A stretch of DNA of 64,000 nt, taken from assembly GCF_900250115.1 (NCBI RefSeq), contig NZ_LT984804.1, positions 1,193,301-1,257,300 of the forward strand, read 5' to 3'. A program made the translations under genes and the position numbers. This document shows, one piece after another, positions 18,919-27,725 of this stretch. Each line of letters starts with the position of its first letter. The stretch's first letter is position 1. This stretch comes from Cupriavidus taiwanensis (GTDB taxonomy: Bacteria; Pseudomonadota; Gammaproteobacteria; Burkholderiales; Burkholderiaceae). A model generated the notes under the pieces. That model made no database searches. It was not told where the DNA came from and was given only the letters and a program-made list of their open reading frames with translations.

Positions 18919-20757
18919 TCACTTGGCCGCCGCCTGGCGGTTCCCAGCGGGTTTGACCTGCGCCGGGAATTCCCGCAGCAGGGTGCCGATGGCCGCCTGC
19001 AGTTCCTGCGGCACCACCGGCTTGTGCAGCAATGCGGTGCCGCTCGCATGTGCGGTGCGCAGGCGGTCCGCCGCAGTATCCCCCGTGATGATGATGGCCG
19101 GCACATGGCGGCCCAGCCGCTGCCGGATCGCGTCCAGTGCCTGCTGGCCGGTATGGTGGCCGCGCAGCCGGTAATCCGCGAGCACCAGCCTGGGCGTGAA
19201 TTCCGCCAGCGCTGCCAGTGCCTGTTCTTCGGATTCGACCGTGCGGCACTCGCAGCGCCAGGCCGACAGCAGTTCGGACATCGCGCTGCGGATGGCCTCG
19301 TCATCATCGATCACCAGCACGCGCAGCCCGTCGAGTGCGCGCGCCGCCGGCGGGGACGGGCTCTCTTCGGGCGACTCCCAGGCCTGCGGCATGTCGAAGC
19401 GGAACACGGAGCCCCGCGCGGGGCTGGACACGAGCGTCACGCGCGTCTGCATGGTGCGCGCCAGGCCCTCGACAATGGCCAGGCCCAGCCCGAGTCCTTT
19501 GCGCTGGTCTCGCTCTGGATTGCCGAGTTGGTGGAATTCCCGAAAGATGGCGCGGTGCTGGGCGGCGGGGATGCCGATGCCGGTGTCCCAGACTTCGATC
19601 GTCGCGCGCGCGCCACGCTTGCGGCAGGCCACCAGCACGCCGCCGCGTTGCGTATAGCGGATGGCATTGGCAATCAGGTTGCGCAGCACCAGCTCGGCCA
19701 GGGTGGGATCGCCATGCAGCGTGACGGTGGTATCCCGCGTGCGGTACACCAGCCCGCGCGCCTCGGCCTGCGGCGCGAATTCGTTCTCCAGCTTGTGCAG
19801 CAGCGGCTGCAGGCGGAACGCACGCGCGCGCGGCGTGATCACGCCGGCCTCGAGCTTGGAGAAGTCCAGCAGCGAGTTCAGCATCTCGCGCGCGGCGCCG
19901 GAAGAGGCTTCGATATGCGCCAGCAACTGGCGCTGGCGTTCATCCAGCCAGGTGCGGCCCAGCGATACCAGGAATAGCCCCATCGCGTGCAGCGGCTGCC
20001 GCAGGTCATGGCTGGCGGAGGCCAGGAACACCGACTTGGCGCGGCTGGCTTCTTCGGCCGCGTGCTGGGCGGCCTCGGCGCGCGCGGTCTGTTCGCGCAG
20101 CTGCGAGATCAGTTCCACGTTCTCGAAGCGCAGGGCGATCGATTGCCGCGCCACGCGCGCATAGTTGCGCGCGAACACCAGCAGCACGAACAGGTACAGC
20201 GGCGTGCCGAGGAACATCGGCAGGTATTCGATATCGCCGGTGGCCAGGAAGGCAATCCATACCGGTACGATCGCCGGCACGAAGAAGCCGATGGCCACCG
20301 GCAGGCATGCGGAGAATACCGCGAGGGCGGCAGCGCTCATGCCGGCAATCAGCGACAGGATGCAGATCACTACCGCCGGCATGCGCACGTCCAGGTAGAG
20401 CCAGGCCACCAGTCCCCACAGCGCGCCGATCAGCACCAGCATGGCGGTCATGCCGTGCGCATAGCGGGTGGCGCCGGCTTCGGTCAGCCGCTCCGGCAAC
20501 CGCAGCCGTCCAAAGTACGCCACGGCGCAAACCAGTACCATCGCGCCCGCCCAGGGCAGTGCGCCGGGGCGGTCACCGTTCAGGGTCAGGCCTGCGGCCA
20601 GGATGATGGCAGCCAGCGAACAGCCCGCCATCGCGCAGCCGAAACTCTGGTCGATCAGGTTCATCTGCGCGGCAAGCAGGCGCGGCTCATCGTAGCGGGG
20701 CAGCCAGCGCAGCGGCCTGCGCGCAGGGGCGGCCGGGCCGGTGGTCTCCGTCGTCAT
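18919..20757 (-). CDS. Hybrid sensor histidine kinase with multi-pass membrane sensor
   Basis: A 612-residue kinase. About 30 soluble residues lead into a region of six or so membrane segments (about 35-200), then a short coiled coil. The HisKA box reads ASHDLRQPLHAMG (phospho-acceptor His). A HATPase_c domain follows with N-box NLIANAIRYTQRG, DTGIGIP and GLGLGLAIVEG. A C-terminal receiver domain begins VLVIDDDEAIRSAM and has LVLADYRLRG as the phospho-Asp segment. It starts at ATG 20757, overlapping the response-regulator stop by four bases (ATGA), so the pair is translationally coupled. A frame extends upstream of this start but only as a shadow of the regulator. The signal sensed is unknown. 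Confidence 0.93.
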   Translation of the reverse strand: MTTETTGPAAPARRPLRWLPRYDEPRLLAAQMNLIDQSFGCAMAGCSLAAIILAAGLTLNGDRPGALPWAGAMVLVCAVAYFGRLRLPERLTEAGATRYAHGMTAMLVLIGALWGLVAWLYLDVRMPAVVICILSLIAGMSAAALAVFSACLPVAIGFFVPAIVPVWIAFLATGDIEYLPMFLGTPLYLFVLLVFARNYARVARQSIALRFENVELISQLREQTARAEAAQHAAEEASRAKSVFLASASHDLRQPLHAMGLFLVSLGRTWLDERQRQLLAHIEASSGAAREMLNSLLDFSKLEAGVITPRARAFRLQPLLHKLENEFAPQAEARGLVYRTRDTTVTLHGDPTLAELVLRNLIANAIRYTQRGGVLVACRKRGARATIEVWDTGIGIPAAQHRAIFREFHQLGNPERDQRKGLGLGLAIVEGLARTMQTRVTLVSSPARGSVFRFDMPQAWESPEESPSPPAARALDGLRVLVIDDDEAIRSAMSELLSAWRCECRTVESEEQALAALAEFTPRLVLADYRLRGHHTGQQALDAIRQRLGRHVPAIIITGDTAADRLRTAHASGTALLHKPVVPQELQAAIGTLLREFPAQVKPAGNRQAAAK

Positions 20758-21416
20758 CGCACCGCCTGCACCAGGCCGCGCCGCTGTGCCTCCAGGATGG
20801 CTTCGACGCGGCTGACCACGCCGAGGTGATCCAGGATGGCCGCGACATGGACGCGCACGGTGTTCTCCGACAGGCCCATATGGTAAGCAATGACCTTGTT
20901 CGAGCGGCCCAGGGTCAGCTGATGCAGCACCTCGAGCTGGCGCGGTGTGAGCGTGCTGGCAGCGTAGGGCGCCTGGGGCGACGCCACGGCCTTGGCCTCG
21001 CCGGAAAAATACGTGCCGCCGGCCAGGCAGCACGCGATGGCTTCCTCGATCTCGTGCGCGTCGGCGGACTTGGGCAGGAAACCCGCGATCTCGCGCCGCA
21101 CCTCGGCCGGGATGATTTCGAGGCCCGACGTGCCCGACACGATCAGGATGCGCGCCGCCCCAAAGTGCCGGCGCAACACCTTGACGCCCTCGATGCCGTT
21201 CAGGCCCGGCATCTGGATGTCGAGCAGCACGATGTCGACCGCCGTGCCGCCGTGGTCCTGCACCGCCTGCATGACCGAGCCGGCCTCGATGATATGGGCC
21301 ACGCTCGGGCTGTCGGCGAGCACCAGGCGCAGGCCGGTGCGGAACAGGGTGTGGTCGTCGATCAGCAGCAGGCGGGCGTGGGGCATTGAAGATAGCCGGT
21401 GCGAGGGGCGATCCAT
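20754..21416 (-). CDS. NarL/LuxR-type two-component response regulator
   Basis: A 220-residue regulator. The receiver domain opens with ARLLLIDDHTLFRTGLR and carries the phospho-acceptor in IVLLDIQMPGLNG. A LuxR/GerE HTH (TLTPRQLEVLHQLTLGRSNK, then GLSENTVRVHVAAI) ends the protein. It is the first gene of a two-gene operon with the hybrid kinase and overlaps it by four bases. A start at 21386 (MPHARLLL) would remove ten uncharacteristic residues; neither start has a clear ribosome-binding site. Targets cannot be read from the window. Confidence 0.92.
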   Translation of the reverse strand: MDRPSHRLSSMPHARLLLIDDHTLFRTGLRLVLADSPSVAHIIEAGSVMQAVQDHGGTAVDIVLLDIQMPGLNGIEGVKVLRRHFGAARILIVSGTSGLEIIPAEVRREIAGFLPKSADAHEIEEAIACCLAGGTYFSGEAKAVASPQAPYAASTLTPRQLEVLHQLTLGRSNKVIAYHMGLSENTVRVHVAAILDHLGVVSRVEAILEAQRRGLVQAVR

Positions 21417-21617
21417 TGAACAAGATTCGCCGGCGCTTGTCCATGCAACCGGCGTGGGGGCGCAACTAGTCCGGAAAGATTATTGGCGCGCGGGAAAGCT
21501 GGTGCAAAGATGCCAGTCGTGGGCAGTTCCGCGACGTGCCCGCACCACTTTTGTTACCCACTACCACCCGGCTGTGGGTATTTTTTTTGCTGGCAAGCGG
21601 CTGCGGGGCTGGCGTGA

Positions 21618-21656
21618 ATGAAAAAACCGGCAGCGCGGGGCGGTGCCGGCTTCGTG
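21618..21656 (-). terminator. Rho-independent terminator of the lipoprotein gene
   Basis: Read on the minus strand, GCCGGCACC and GCTGCCGG form a GC-rich stem followed directly by TTTTTT. It lies about 45 bp after the stop codon at 21700. Confidence 0.8.
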
Positions 21657-21699
21657 TAAGCCGCATGCAAGGCGCCTGAACTGGCGCCCGGTGTTACGG

Positions 21700-23313
21700 T
21701 TACGGGCGGTTCACCGAGATATCGTAGAACGCTCCGTTGGCAGCGATGCCCAGGCTCAGCCCGGTATTGCCCGGGATCAGCGAGATCATTTCGGAAGCGC
21801 CGCTGGTGGCGGCACGGTAGCGCAGGCCGTTGGCCGGGCTGTTAACCTTCCAGCTGTCCAGGCGGCCGTCTTCCACGCGCTTGCGCGTGTAGCTGCCGGT
21901 CTGCGCATCCACCACAGTCACGACGGTCGACCACGTGCCGGCGTTTTGCAGCGTGGGCACCAGTCCGCCAAACATGACCGTGTCCCAGTACGAGTTGGTC
22001 GCACCCACTACCGGCAGGGGACGTACCACCTGCTTGGCGGCGAGCATGAAGCCATCGTCGTGGCTGATGACGACCGTCACCTGGCCGTCGGTGCCCTTGA
22101 ATGCATAGGCCAGCTGCGAGCCGAAGCTGTCGCTGATCTTGAAGCTGCCGTCGGCGTTGACGCTGAGCGTCGGCAGTTCTTCAGGCAGCCATGCCTCGCA
22201 GGTATTCACGCCGGAGCAGTCGGCACCCTTGGTCAGCTTGCCCGCGGCATCGATGCTGAAGCTCACGCGGCGCGATACGTAGGGAGTTCCGCTGTTGTCG
22301 CGCTCCATGCCGAGACCGTTCCAGTCGCCCGCCAGCTCGGCCAGGGCAACGGCCTGTGCGGGCAGCAGCAGGGTGGGCAGATCGCTCATCGGGCCCGCGG
22401 GCGGCACGGCCAGTGCGATGCCCGACTTGGCGACCATCACGGTGTTGGTGGTCCCGTTCGCGCCCGGCACGGTGAAGCGGCAGTCATCGTTGGCAACGGC
22501 GGTGAAGGGGACGGTCTCGTTGCCGACCTGCAGCTTGAGCGCGGCGGCGTCGAGGTCGCCGGCTTCCGCAGCTGCGGAGCCCAGTCCGATCACATGGTAC
22601 TTGCCCGTCTTCAGCCCGGCGCAGCTCGCCGCCGCCGGTTGCAGCGCGGTCTGGACCGCCGCCGCACCGGCATTGGAGCCCACTGCCGAGGACAGTTCGC
22701 CCAGCGTCGTCTTTGACGCTTCCAGGCGATCGCCCAACTGGTCCAGCAGCTTGTCCTGGGCATTGCCGGCGTTGGCGCCGTTGGCGGCAACCAGCGGATC
22801 CTTGAGCGGGTCGACGCTGGTCAGGTCCACCACGCCGGTCAGCACCAGGCGCACCGCCTCTGTGGCGCTGGTCAGGTTGCCGGAAGTGAGCGTGGCCTGC
22901 GCGGCGGCGTCGAACTGGTCGAAGAAGGCCGTGGTGCTGCCCTGTGCCAGCGATGCGGTCACCAGTTCCGTCAGCGGGGTGATGTTGGCCACGGCGGTGG
23001 TGCCGGTGCCGGCCTCGACCACCGAATGCAGCGTGGTGCCGTCAGGCGTCTTGACGCTGAGCACGCACGGGCGCGTGGCACCTTCGATGCTGAGCGTGAA
23101 GGTACCGTCTGCGGCGGTGGTGGCCGTGCCGCTGCCCGCTGCGCATTTGGCCTGCACGGTGGCACCCCCCAACGCGGCACCCACGGCGGCGGTACCGCTG
23201 ATTTTCGTGGCGGTGGGCGCGTTGGTGGTGGGCGTCGAATCTCCGCCGCCGCCTCCGCAGGCCGTCAGTACGGCCGCCGCCAGACCCGTCAAAAACAGAT
23301 GTTTTGTTTTCAT
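21700..23313 (-). CDS. Large secreted lipoprotein, unknown function
   Basis: A 537-residue predicted lipoprotein. The signal peptide ends L-T-A-C followed by five Gly, a typical lipobox and flexible tether. Residues about 35-90 look like a small carboxypeptidase-regulatory/Ig-like fold (ISGTAAVGAALGGATVQAKC, TTAADGTFTLS), a pattern used as a beta-sandwich spacer. The rest is low in charge and rich in Ala, Thr, Gly and Val, with no catalytic motif that I can name. I start at 23313 (MKTKHLFL) because it gives a standard signal peptide; a start ten codons earlier is possible. A clear terminator follows. Probably an outer-membrane lipoprotein. Confidence 0.75.
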   Translation of the reverse strand: MKTKHLFLTGLAAAVLTACGGGGGDSTPTTNAPTATKISGTAAVGAALGGATVQAKCAAGSGTATTAADGTFTLSIEGATRPCVLSVKTPDGTTLHSVVEAGTGTTAVANITPLTELVTASLAQGSTTAFFDQFDAAAQATLTSGNLTSATEAVRLVLTGVVDLTSVDPLKDPLVAANGANAGNAQDKLLDQLGDRLEASKTTLGELSSAVGSNAGAAAVQTALQPAAASCAGLKTGKYHVIGLGSAAAEAGDLDAAALKLQVGNETVPFTAVANDDCRFTVPGANGTTNTVMVAKSGIALAVPPAGPMSDLPTLLLPAQAVALAELAGDWNGLGMERDNSGTPYVSRRVSFSIDAAGKLTKGADCSGVNTCEAWLPEELPTLSVNADGSFKISDSFGSQLAYAFKGTDGQVTVVISHDDGFMLAAKQVVRPLPVVGATNSYWDTVMFGGLVPTLQNAGTWSTVVTVVDAQTGSYTRKRVEDGRLDSWKVNSPANGLRYRAATSGASEMISLIPGNTGLSLGIAANGAFYDISVNRP

Positions 23314-23523
23314 CCCTGTATTGTTCTCTGTGGTTTTTGTCATGGCAGGGCGCTGCGTGGGTGGAACACTGGCTCATGCAGGACACCCGCCCGCAGGGAG
23401 GCTGACCCGCCCTGCGGCCGCGATTTTGCGTGATATGCCTTAACCTGCCCAACCCGCGTTGAGGTGATTGACAAAGTGCACGAGGCGTGGCGGCTGGCGT
23501 GCCGCCACGGGAGGAAATCCGGA

Positions 23524-24168
23524 TCAGGCTGCCGCCTGGGCCAACCCCGGCCACATCGGCCGTGATGCGGGCGCCCGGTCATCGGCGCGGCAATCCTCGA
23601 CCAGCCGTTCGGCATCGATGCCGAACCAGTCGTGCCAGCCGCGTGCCAGCGCGCTGGCGGATCGCAGGCCCGCATGTGCGGCCAACTCGTCCAGCGGGGG
23701 CACCAGGCCGCTGGCGCTGGCGAGTGCATGCAGTGCCAAGGCGGCACGTTGTTCGCGCAGCAGCGGATGCAGCGCTTCGCCCTCGGCAAAGAGCCGCGCG
23801 CGCACCAGGCGTGCCGGCACTTGCCATTGCGCGGCCAGGCGCTCGGCGTTCCAGTCGGTTTCGGGGCGGGAAAAGACCAGGCCGGCAAACTGGCGCGACC
23901 ACGGGCGCTCGGCGGGCTTGCCGGCCAGGCGCGGGCAGTCGCTGTCGGGTACCGCAGTCAGGACGATGGCGCAGGGTTGCTGCCAGGTACCGGGCAGGTC
24001 GCAGTCGAAGTGGGCGAAGGCGTGCACCACGAACGGGTCGCCCGGGCGCACTTCGCGCCGCGCATTGGCGTCGCGCAGGCTGGCCGTGCCGTGCAGGGCT
24101 TGCACATGGACGGCAAAGGGAAAGCGCAGGCGGGCAAAGCGGACGTGGTGACGGCTGACAAGCGGCAT
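23524..24168 (-). CDS. AraC-like transcriptional regulator (divergent)
   Basis: About 214 residues. The C-terminal part looks like the paired helix-turn-helix of AraC/XylS regulators: WNAERLAAQWQVPARLVRARLF, broken by one variable loop, then PPLDELAAHAGLRSASALARGW, a second HTH in the usual position. The N-terminal half (about 1-100) fits a small cupin-like sensing domain with RPGDPFVVHAF. No strong ribosome-binding site marks the start; the frame stays open 23 codons upstream of 24168. The N-terminal domain is diverged, so family placement rests on the C-terminus. Confidence 0.6.
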   Translation of the reverse strand: MPLVSRHHVRFARLRFPFAVHVQALHGTASLRDANARREVRPGDPFVVHAFAHFDCDLPGTWQQPCAIVLTAVPDSDCPRLAGKPAERPWSRQFAGLVFSRPETDWNAERLAAQWQVPARLVRARLFAEGEALHPLLREQRAALALHALASASGLVPPLDELAAHAGLRSASALARGWHDWFGIDAERLVEDCRADDRAPASRPMWPGLAQAAA

Positions 24169-24287
24169 GCGGAAGACTACCCGGAAGCTGGCGGCGGTGC
24201 GGCGGGTAACTGTCGCAGGATTCGGCGGCCGGCGCAAGGCCGTGAAGATCCCGTTTAAAGCCAGTTCCAGCCCCGGCGGCTGCCGCG

Positions 24288-25004
24288 TTACAGCTCTGAC
24301 ATCCCGAAGTGGCGCAGCCGTGGCAGGTCGGTCACGCGGATGCTCTGATACGACAAGTGCACCATGCCCGCATCGGCGAGCCGGCGCAGCGCCTGGTTGA
24401 CGCGCTGGCGCGACAGTCCGGTGAGCAGGCCGATTTCTTCCTGCGACAGCTCCAGGACCGGGCTGGTGCGCGGATACAGGTCCGGATGGAACAGCTGCGC
24501 GATGGCTTGCGCCACGCGCGCGTCGGCACCGAGCAGGCGATCGTTCTGCACGGTGGCGATGAACTGGCCCATGCGCTCGTTGAGCTGGCGCACGACAAAG
24601 CTGGCGAAGGGCAGGCTCTGCGCCAGCAGTGTGTTGAAGACTGGCTCGGGCACCAGCAACACCTGCGAGTCGCGGATCGCGATCACGTCATAGCGGCGGG
24701 CTTCGCGCTTGATCACGCTGCCTTCGCCGCACCAGCCGCCGGCGGGCACGCCCGAGAAGGTGCAGCCGCGGCCGTCGGGCGTGTACACCGCCAGCTTGAT
24801 CAGGCCGCTGTCGACGCCGATCCAGTGGCGCGAGGGCTCGCCGCGCCGGGCGATGAAGCTGCCCGCGGCAAACGACTGCAGCAGGGTTTCGCGCGCGGCC
24901 AGGGCCTGGTGCGCCGGGGCGAGTTCGCCGAACCATGCATGGCTGGCAAGGATCGCGGCGGGTGCCGGGGCGGCAAGGGAAGAGGGGTCTGCGGGTTCGC
25001 TCAT
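24288..25004 (-). CDS. Crp/Fnr-family transcriptional regulator
   Basis: A 238-residue regulator. It has an N-terminal cyclic-nucleotide-binding-like beta barrel (about 20-130, with GSFIARRGEPSRHWIGVDSG), a long dimerisation helix, and a winged HTH with LSQEEIGLLTGLSRQRVNQ at about 180-200. There is no N-terminal Cys cluster, so it does not bind an Fnr-type Fe-S cluster. I start it at 25004 (MSEPADPS); the frame is open to 25361 but that part is antisense to the next gene's leader. It diverges from the acyl-CoA ligase gene with about 208 bp between, so it may control that gene. Confidence 0.9.
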   Translation of the reverse strand: MSEPADPSSLAAPAPAAILASHAWFGELAPAHQALAARETLLQSFAAGSFIARRGEPSRHWIGVDSGLIKLAVYTPDGRGCTFSGVPAGGWCGEGSVIKREARRYDVIAIRDSQVLLVPEPVFNTLLAQSLPFASFVVRQLNERMGQFIATVQNDRLLGADARVAQAIAQLFHPDLYPRTSPVLELSQEEIGLLTGLSRQRVNQALRRLADAGMVHLSYQSIRVTDLPRLRHFGMSEL

Positions 25005-25212
25005 GGCAGGGGCGGGTGCGCCGCGCCGCATCCTGTAAGAATCGTGTAAGCCTTGCCTGGCGCGGGTTTGCGGGAAGTTTGTCGTCTCGATGACAGTGCG
25101 CCGGCGTGTGCGATGATAGCCTTGTGCCAGAAAAAGTGACAGCGCCGCAAGGCGCCCGAATGACAGCGCCCGAATGACCCGGGATGATCCCGACAAGGCG
25201 GAGACACCAGCA

Positions 25213-26847
25213 ATGCCAACCGATTTCGACAGCGGCCTCGCCCGCAACGCGGCCAATTTCGTGCCGCTGACACCCATTGATTTCCTGGTCCGCGCCGCCG
25301 AGGTGTATGGCGATCGGCTGGCCATCGTGCATGGCTCGCTGCGCCAGAACTGGCGCGACACCTATGCGCGCGCGCGGCGCCTGGCCAGCGCGCTGGCACG
25401 CGCCGGCATCGGCAGGGGCGATACCGTGGCTGCGCTGCTGCCCAATACCCCCGCCATGGTGGAAGCGCATTTCGGCGTGCCGATGGCCGGTGCCGTGCTC
25501 AACGCGCTGAATATCCGCCTCGACGCCGCCAACCTGCTCTTCATGCTGCGCCATGGCGAAGCGCGCGTGCTGCTGGCCGACACCGAGTTCGCCGATGTGG
25601 CGCGGCAGATGGCGCTGGAATTGCCGGGCCTGAAGGTGATTGCCGTGCACGACGCGCTGGGCCCGCAGGCAGACCCGTTCGGCGACACCGACTACGAAGC
25701 CTTCCTCGCCGGCGGCGACCCGGCATACGCCTGGCAATTGCCCGCCGACGAATGGGATGCGATCGCGCTGAACTACACCTCGGGCACCACCGGCGATCCC
25801 AAGGGCGTGGTCTACCATCACCGCGGCGCGGCCATCAATGCGGTCTCCAATATCCTCGAATGGGACCTGCCCAAGCACCCGGTCTACCTGTGGACGCTGC
25901 CGATGTTCCACTGCAACGGCTGGTGTTTCCCGTGGACGGTGGCGGCGCGCGCGGGCGTCAACGTGTGCCTGCGCAAGTTCGAGCCCAGGCTGGTGTTCGA
26001 CCTGATGCGCGCAGAGGGCGTGACCCACTACTGCGCCGCGCCGATCGTGCATACCGCGCTGGTCAATGCCCCCGCCGCGTGGCGCGAGGGCGTGCGCGGC
26101 CCGGTGCGCGGCATGGTGGCCGGCGCGCCGCCGCCGGCCGCGGTGCTGGCCCAGATGGAGGCGATGGGCTTCGAGCTGACCCATGTCTACGGCCTGACCG
26201 AGGTCTACGGCCCGGCCGCGGTGTGCGCCGAGCAGGACGACTGGAGCACGCTGTCCGGGCAGGACCGCGCGGTCAAGAAGGCGCGCCAGGGCGTGCGCTA
26301 CCACCTGCAGTCGCAGGTGGCGGTGCTCGATCCCGATTCCATGCAGCCGGTGCCCCCCGATGGCGAGACCATCGGCGAGATCATGTTCCGCGGCAACATC
26401 TGCATGAAGGGCTACCTGAAGAACGAGAAGGCCACGCGCGCAGCCTTCGCCGGCGGCTGGTTCCATACCGGCGACCTGGGCGTCTGCATGCCCGACGGCT
26501 ACATCAAGATCAAGGACCGCAGCAAGGACATCATCATTTCCGGCGGCGAGAATATCTCGAGCGTGGAAGTGGAAGATGCGCTCTACCGGCATCCGGCGGT
26601 GCTGGCCGCCGCGGTGGTGGCCCAGCCCGATGCCAAGTGGGGCGAGACGCCGTGCGCCTTTGTCGAACTGAAGGACGGGGCCAGCGTCAGCGCGGAAGAA
26701 CTGATCGCGCATTGCCGCACGTTGCTGGCGGGCTTCAAGGTACCCAAGGCGGTCTATTTCGGGCCCTTGCCGAAGACCTCCACCGGCAAGATCCAGAAAT
26801 TCGAACTGCGCCGCAAGGTGAAGTCGGACTCAGCGATCGACGTCTGA
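25213..26847 (+). CDS. AMP-forming acyl-CoA synthetase
   Basis: A 544-residue ANL-superfamily ligase that adenylates a carboxylic acid and transfers it to CoA. The P-loop YTSGTTGDPKG is at about residue 190. The A5-type motif HVYGLTEVYGP follows, then the A8 hinge region GWFHTGDLGVCMPDGYIKIKDRSKD and the C-terminal catalytic Lys context PKTSTGKIQKFELR. I start at 25213 (MPTDFDSG), with GGAG nine bases upstream; another start at 25174 has no such site. The chain-length range cannot be read from sequence, though the family resembles medium-chain or methylthio-acid ligases. The divergent Crp-type regulator may control it. Confidence 0.93.
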   Translation: MPTDFDSGLARNAANFVPLTPIDFLVRAAEVYGDRLAIVHGSLRQNWRDTYARARRLASALARAGIGRGDTVAALLPNTPAMVEAHFGVPMAGAVLNALNIRLDAANLLFMLRHGEARVLLADTEFADVARQMALELPGLKVIAVHDALGPQADPFGDTDYEAFLAGGDPAYAWQLPADEWDAIALNYTSGTTGDPKGVVYHHRGAAINAVSNILEWDLPKHPVYLWTLPMFHCNGWCFPWTVAARAGVNVCLRKFEPRLVFDLMRAEGVTHYCAAPIVHTALVNAPAAWREGVRGPVRGMVAGAPPPAAVLAQMEAMGFELTHVYGLTEVYGPAAVCAEQDDWSTLSGQDRAVKKARQGVRYHLQSQVAVLDPDSMQPVPPDGETIGEIMFRGNICMKGYLKNEKATRAAFAGGWFHTGDLGVCMPDGYIKIKDRSKDIIISGGENISSVEVEDALYRHPAVLAAAVVAQPDAKWGETPCAFVELKDGASVSAEELIAHCRTLLAGFKVPKAVYFGPLPKTSTGKIQKFELRRKVKSDSAIDV

Positions 26848-26854
26848 AATGCAA

Positions 26855-26875
26855 GCGGCGCCATCCCGGCGCCGC
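26855..26875. terminator. Hairpin between convergent genes
   Basis: A perfect 8-bp stem (GCGGCGCC/GGCGCCGC) with a five-base loop, eight bases after the acyl-CoA ligase stop and just before the 3' end of the next minus-strand gene. No T-tract on either side. Confidence 0.5.
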
Positions 26876-26881
26876 GTCCGC

Positions 26882-27160
26882 TCAGCGCGCCCGGATCTCG
26901 GGCGGCGTTGCCGTCCTGGGCGGTTGGTGCCAGTCCGGGCCGATGTCGGGGAACACCTCGCATTCGCCGCGCACGATGCTCTCGATGGTGGCGCATACGC
27001 ATTCGGTGCCGCGCGGTCCCACGCACACCAGGCTGCGCGGATGGTCGCTGTGCTGCGGAATGGCATAGACCCGCATGCCCTCGCGGAACAGCGGGTGCTT
27101 GGTAAGGCGTTCGTTCATCAGTTCAACGAAACGCTGGGGCGTGACGACCGGCTTGTCCAT
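26882..27160 (-). CDS. Conserved-looking small cytoplasmic protein (92 aa), unknown
   Basis: A 92-residue soluble protein with two closely spaced Cys residues (GTECVCATI) and FVELMNERLTKHPLFREGM near the N-terminus. The start at 27160 has AGGAG seven bases upstream; the frame is open further but without a site. No family was recognised. The composition is normal for the genome. Confidence 0.65.
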   Translation of the reverse strand: MDKPVVTPQRFVELMNERLTKHPLFREGMRVYAIPQHSDHPRSLVCVGPRGTECVCATIESIVRGECEVFPDIGPDWHQPPRTATPPEIRAR

Positions 27161-27249
27161 TGCATGCTCCTGCGGCCTTGGCAACGTACCCATTTCTTGG
27201 GGCATGGCGACCAGGTCAGTAGCGGCCAGGAAGATGACAGGCAGGTGGC

Positions 27250-27281
27250 AAAAAAGCGCACCGGGCAGCGCGCGTGCCCGG
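27250..27281 (-). terminator. Terminator-like hairpin after the 82-aa gene
   Basis: On the minus strand CCGGGCA and TGCCCGG form a 7-bp stem with a seven-base loop; TTTTTT follows five bases later. It lies about 115 bp beyond the stop at 27396. The gap before the T-run makes it less than canonical. Confidence 0.5.
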
Positions 27282-27395
27282 GACGTGGCCGGAATGAGGA
27301 ATCGCGGGCAATGCATCGCCCGCGTTGCCACTGCCACACTTCCAGACTAGGTCACGCGGCGCGTAGTGCAAGTAAATCGCGATCTTCTGCCGGTG

Positions 27396-27644
27396 TCAGG
27401 TGACGCGCAGTTCGCCTGCGGCGCGCGGGCCGTTCAGGATGCCATTGCCGGCGGCCCAGCACGCGGCTTCGGCTTCCGCATAGGACCGGTAGGTTCCCGG
27501 TGCCGCTACCGTGCAGTCCTCGTCGGCGGCGCCGCAGCGTTCTTCCATGACGATGCGCCAGGTGAAGCGGCCCGGTGCGTCCTCGAGGACATGGAGCACC
27601 AGCGTGCGGTGATCGTCGGTCAGCGTGAGAGGCAAAGTCGACAT
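27396..27644 (-). CDS. Small protein (82 aa), unknown
   Basis: An 82-residue soluble protein with WRIVMEERCG and a C-terminal YAEAEAACWAAGNGI helix. GGGAGAG stands just upstream of the ATG at 27644. It is probably monocistronic, with a terminator-like hairpin downstream. No function can be assigned. Confidence 0.65.
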   Translation of the reverse strand: MSTLPLTLTDDHRTLVLHVLEDAPGRFTWRIVMEERCGAADEDCTVAAPGTYRSYAEAEAACWAAGNGILNGPRAAGELRVT

Positions 27645-27725
27645 GGGTCTCTCCCGTTCTCAGGTAGGCGCATTGATGCTAGCAAGTGTGCGTCGCAAAT
27701 GCCATGGGGGATTTAAGGGCGCGCC

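Noticed and set aside
18919..21465. One 848-residue protein joining the response regulator region and the kinase
   Set aside because: Its first part is an out-of-frame shadow of the response regulator; the kinase starts cleanly at 20757 with an ATGA overlap.
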